This document shows positions 34,160 to 36,626 of a stretch of 36,626 nt of DNA, in pieces. The translations under genes and the position numbers were made by a program. Below the pieces are notes generated by a model, which saw only the letters and a program-made list of their open reading frames with translations, was not told the origin of the DNA and ran no database searches. Within the stretch, counting starts at the first letter, position 1; each line of letters opens with the position of its first letter. The stretch comes from Bacteroidales bacterium (GTDB taxonomy: Bacteria; Bacteroidota; Bacteroidia; Bacteroidales; JAADJA01), in contig JAFGBL010000088.1 of assembly GCA_016933115.1 (NCBI GenBank), positions 1 to 36,626 of the forward strand. Reading direction: 5' to 3'.

Positions 34160-34295
34160 TCAAATTATCCTGCACACGAACCGAAGTAATCCCGACAGCT
34201 ATTAAAATGATTTCTAAATTACTAAAATAGAAATTCTTATTGTTATTAAATAAATTTTTTTAATTTCGCCGGCTCAAATATCCTGACGAAGAGAT

Positions 34296-35336
34296 ATGAT
34301 AAAAAAGTTGAAAGGCAGCGAAGATTTTGATTCTTCCAATTTCATTTATTTCCTTTACTATTGGCGAAAGCCTTTGATCATTGTAACGGTGGCTGCTATT
34401 TTGGCTTCGGTGATTTTTTCATCACCCTATTTCATCACACCAAAATACAAATCGACTGTGATCATGTTTCCGGTCTCTTCCAACTCAATTTCGAAAGCGC
34501 TTTTATCGCAAAACACGACTGAAAAGCAGGATATCCTTCAGTTTGGGGAAGATGAACAGGCCGAGCAGATGTTGCAGATTCTCAGCTCTAACCGCATTCG
34601 CGACCGGATCATTGAGAAGTATAACCTGATGGAACATTACGACATCAGCCCCACATCAAAATATAAGTATACCAAGCTTTACGATACATACGATGAAAAT
34701 ATAGAATTCAGGCGGACGGAGTACATGGCGGTGAAAATATCGGTTATGGACAGGGATCCGAAAATTGCCGCTGATATCGCCAATAACATTGCCGAGCTGC
34801 TCGATTCCACCAAAAATGCCATGCAGAAGGAACGTGCGGTCAAAGCATTTAAAATTGTTGAGGATGAATATCTGAGCATGCAGCGGGATGTTCAGGCAAA
34901 AGAAGATTCGCTTACAAGGCTCCGTGAATTGGGCGTGCATGATTATGAATCCCAGGCCGAAATGATCAACCAGCAACTTGCAATTGAATTGGCCAAAGGA
35001 AATAAAACCGGTGTTAAAGCGTTGGAGGATAAACTGGATGTGCTGGCCAAATATGGCGGCCCTTATGTTTCATTGCGCGATGCCCTGGAATATGATAAAA
35101 AGCTACTGAGTGAAATCAAGGCAAAATATGATGAGGCGAAAATAGATGCAACAGAGGTGCTCCCCCAGAAGTTTATTGTAAACAGCGCCTACGAAGCAGA
35201 GCGTAAATCGTACCCCATTCGCTGGATCATTGTGTTGATAAGCACTTTATCGGCTTTTCTCCTGGCTGTGATGGTGCTGGCTTTGCTTGACGGGGTCACA
35301 AGATACAATAAAAAAAAAAGCCTGAAATCAATTTAG
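34296..35336 (+). CDS. Wzz-like polysaccharide co-polymerase, first reading frame
   Basis: A 346-aa inner-membrane protein of the Wzz / chain-length-determinant family. It has membrane helices at about 25-44 and 309-331 around a periplasmic domain rich in coiled coil (170-240). The helix 1 exit YFITPKYKSTVIMFP and the pre-helix-2 YPIRW are typical. It should set the length of a surface polysaccharide. The frame stops 16 bp after a run of ten A's (35310-35319). In the -1 frame the sequence stays open through 35312-35500 into the second Wzz frame, so the true product may be a 726-aa fusion. Without a shift it ends in NKKKSLKSI after helix 2. Confidence 0.85.
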   Translation: MIKKLKGSEDFDSSNFIYFLYYWRKPLIIVTVAAILASVIFSSPYFITPKYKSTVIMFPVSSNSISKALLSQNTTEKQDILQFGEDEQAEQMLQILSSNRIRDRIIEKYNLMEHYDISPTSKYKYTKLYDTYDENIEFRRTEYMAVKISVMDRDPKIAADIANNIAELLDSTKNAMQKERAVKAFKIVEDEYLSMQRDVQAKEDSLTRLRELGVHDYESQAEMINQQLAIELAKGNKTGVKALEDKLDVLAKYGGPYVSLRDALEYDKKLLSEIKAKYDEAKIDATEVLPQKFIVNSAYEAERKSYPIRWIIVLISTLSAFLLAVMVLALLDGVTRYNKKKSLKSI

Positions 35337-35500
35337 ATTTCCTGGATATTGAAAAGTACATTACCGTATTCATCAGAAAGAAAAAAGTTGAGGAAACGCC
35401 AGACGCAAAAGAAAATGTTGAACATGAAAAACAAGAAAAGGAACTATATAAAACTGAATCACCTAAAAGCAGGGATTCACTATTTAATTTTAGAATAGAT
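35310..35500 (+). other. A10 tract with in-frame open linker to the second Wzz frame (possible -1 frameshift)
   Basis: Ten consecutive A's at 35310-35319, followed by G. In frame 1 they read AAA AAA AAA AGC. The -1 frame has a TAA at 35309-35311 and is then open from 35312 through 35500, directly continuous with the downstream ATG at 35501. It encodes a charged, coding-like peptide: PEINLDFLDIEKYITVFIRKK, then KVEETPDAKENVEHEKQEKE. A ribosomal slip on A-AAA-AAA or polymerase slippage on A10 would join both proteins. A fixed frameshift mutation or a homopolymer sequencing error would look the same. Confidence 0.7.
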
Positions 35501-36475
35501 ATGGAGAGTCAATTCTATCAGATCAATATACTTAAGTTATTTCTTAGATGGAAATATCACCTGGCAGTTATTGTTATCCTGGCTGCAATTTTGGGTGCAA
35601 TATTTTCGGGCCCGGCATTTATTACTCCCAAATTTAAATCTTTTGCAGTGGTTTATCCTTCCAATATTGCTCCCTATTCTGATGAGAGTGAAACAGAGCA
35701 AATGCTTCAAATCATACAATCCAAAGACATACGCGATAGCGTAATCAAGCGGTTCGACCTTGCAATGCACTATGAAATAGACAGTTCCTACAAATATTTT
35801 TACTCCACCATCGTTTACGAATATTCACAAAATGTTCGTATCAGTAAAACGCCCTATGAAGGTGTGAATATTGAAGTTTTGGATAAAGATCCGAAGGTTG
35901 CATCCGAAATGGTGAATGCGATCATTGAATTTTATAATAAAAAAGTCAGGAAGCTACATGAATCCAAATTTGGTGAAGTTGTAAAAATGTATGACAGGGC
36001 ATTGCGTAAAAAAGAAATGTTCATCGATAGCCTGGAAAAGAGATTTATTGAACTGAGTACACAATACGGATTGCTCGACTATTCAACTCAATCCAGGGAA
36101 ATTGCACGCGGTTACCTGAGAACCATCGACGGAAGTGGGGCATCCCATATCAATACCAAGGAAGTATTGAGGCTAAAAGATAATATTGAAAGGCTGGGAG
36201 GCGAATTCCTGATGCTTCATAACCTGATGATCCAGGAAACTTCCCGTTTTGCAGAGCTGCAAAGGGATGCTGAAAAGGCATATATGGACTATGACCGGAA
36301 ATTTACCTATACCAATGTCCTGACAAAGCCCTATCCATCCGACCGAAAAGATTACCCGATCCGATGGTTAATAGTAGTTATTTCAGCCATAGCCGCATTT
36401 TTCGTAGCAATGATAGTGATCCTGGTTATTGAAAACTATAAAGGACTCGGTAAAAAGTCAACTGCTAAAAAGTAG
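35501..36475 (+). CDS. Wzz-like polysaccharide co-polymerase, second reading frame
   Basis: A 324-aa paralogue of the preceding product. Membrane helices lie at about 20-37 and 288-310, with AFITPKFKSFAVVYP after helix 1, EQMLQIIQSKDIRDSVI in the periplasmic start (compare EQMLQILSSNRIRDRII in the first copy) and YPIRWLIVVISAIAAF at helix 2. The internal ATG at 35501 is the only ATG in the open stretch from 35312, so it is either the true start or an internal Met of a fused protein. There is no cytosolic kinase domain. It precedes an O-antigen-ligase-like gene, supporting a surface-polysaccharide role. Confidence 0.85.
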   Translation: MESQFYQINILKLFLRWKYHLAVIVILAAILGAIFSGPAFITPKFKSFAVVYPSNIAPYSDESETEQMLQIIQSKDIRDSVIKRFDLAMHYEIDSSYKYFYSTIVYEYSQNVRISKTPYEGVNIEVLDKDPKVASEMVNAIIEFYNKKVRKLHESKFGEVVKMYDRALRKKEMFIDSLEKRFIELSTQYGLLDYSTQSREIARGYLRTIDGSGASHINTKEVLRLKDNIERLGGEFLMLHNLMIQETSRFAELQRDAEKAYMDYDRKFTYTNVLTKPYPSDRKDYPIRWLIVVISAIAAFFVAMIVILVIENYKGLGKKSTAKK

Positions 36476-36494
36476 TTTGATTTATAAAAACTGC

Positions 36495-36626
36495 ATGCTG
36501 ACAGAAAGAAGTAAGATCATATGGGTTTATTTGATAACGGGCTTATTTATAACTATAAATACTGTTCTTATCCTTCGAAACCTTTACTGGGGTGCAATCA
36601 TTCCTGTGGTTTTTTTAATCTTATTG
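36495..36626 (+). CDS. Start of a membrane protein, probably O-antigen ligase/polymerase family (partial)
   Basis: The frame opens with ATG at 36495 and runs off the window after 44 codons: MLTERSKIIWVYLITGLF, then a second hydrophobic stretch near NLYWGAIIPVVFLILL. Two membrane helices are predicted. The N-terminus resembles O-antigen ligase (RfaL/Wzy-type) proteins that commonly follow Wzz genes in Bacteroidota surface-polysaccharide loci. The 3' end is missing, so the family rests on the N-terminus and the context. Confidence 0.6.
   Translation, partial: MLTERSKIIWVYLITGLFITINTVLILRNLYWGAIIPVVFLILL

Overview
The window looks like a chromosomal segment of a Bacteroidota bacterium, most likely of the Bacteroidales/Marinilabiliales type (the family is not resolvable from this sequence). 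The reasons are two secreted proteins with type IX secretion (T9SS) C-terminal sorting domains, Bacteroidota-restricted families (DUF4290, DUF4476, a DUF6427-like membrane protein), start codons in A-rich context without clear Shine-Dalgarno sequences, and several matches to the Bacteroidota -7 promoter box TAnnTTTG. I see no rRNA, tRNA, phage, integrase, intact insertion sequence or CRISPR array.

Layout. (1) 1-7400: mostly housekeeping on the minus strand. A DUF4290 gene ends in a strong terminator; murA, purD, a multi-pass membrane protein, rnhB and pcm follow in close succession, then a secreted bleomycin-hydrolase-type cysteine peptidase. (2) 7594-13923: a secreted DUF4476 protein, then a plus-strand lysine-catabolism block (lysine-ketoglutarate reductase, saccharopine dehydrogenase and a divergent saccharopine dehydrogenase paralogue) ended by a terminator, and a TerB/J-domain co-chaperone. 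(3) 13924-18878: a repeat-rich stretch with two T9SS cargo genes (an esterase with leucine-rich-like repeats and a C10 cysteine peptidase). It holds 25 heptamers in register, two related palindromic repeats that bracket the esterase, and a three-unit 21-bp repeat. (4) 18879-24163: a MalY/PatB-type aminotransferase with an overlapping small gene, an M20 dipeptidase, a four-helix-bundle (23S rRNA intervening-sequence type) gene flanked by oppositely oriented 9-bp repeat arrays, and GAPDH. (5) 24304-27893: a three-protein phosphorelay (Hpt protein, single-domain response regulator, TPR hybrid histidine kinase). (6) 28346-31710: complete gatD and gatE, the archaeal-type glutamyl-tRNA(Gln) amidotransferase. 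(7) 31862-36626: a secreted endonuclease/exonuclease/phosphatase-fold protein, a LolC/LolE-type permease, two tandem Wzz-like polysaccharide co-polymerase genes and the start of a membrane protein resembling O-antigen ligase, probably the edge of a surface-polysaccharide locus.

The observations most worth a second look are: the two Wzz-like reading frames, which join into one 726-residue open frame if a -1 shift occurs at a run of ten A's (35310-35319); the archaeal-type GatDE pair; the four-helix-bundle gene between inverted 9-bp arrays; and the palindromic repeats placed a few bases after the stop codons of both T9SS cargo genes. MurA carries Asp at the position of the fosfomycin-target Cys. 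No large new defence or mobile system was found.
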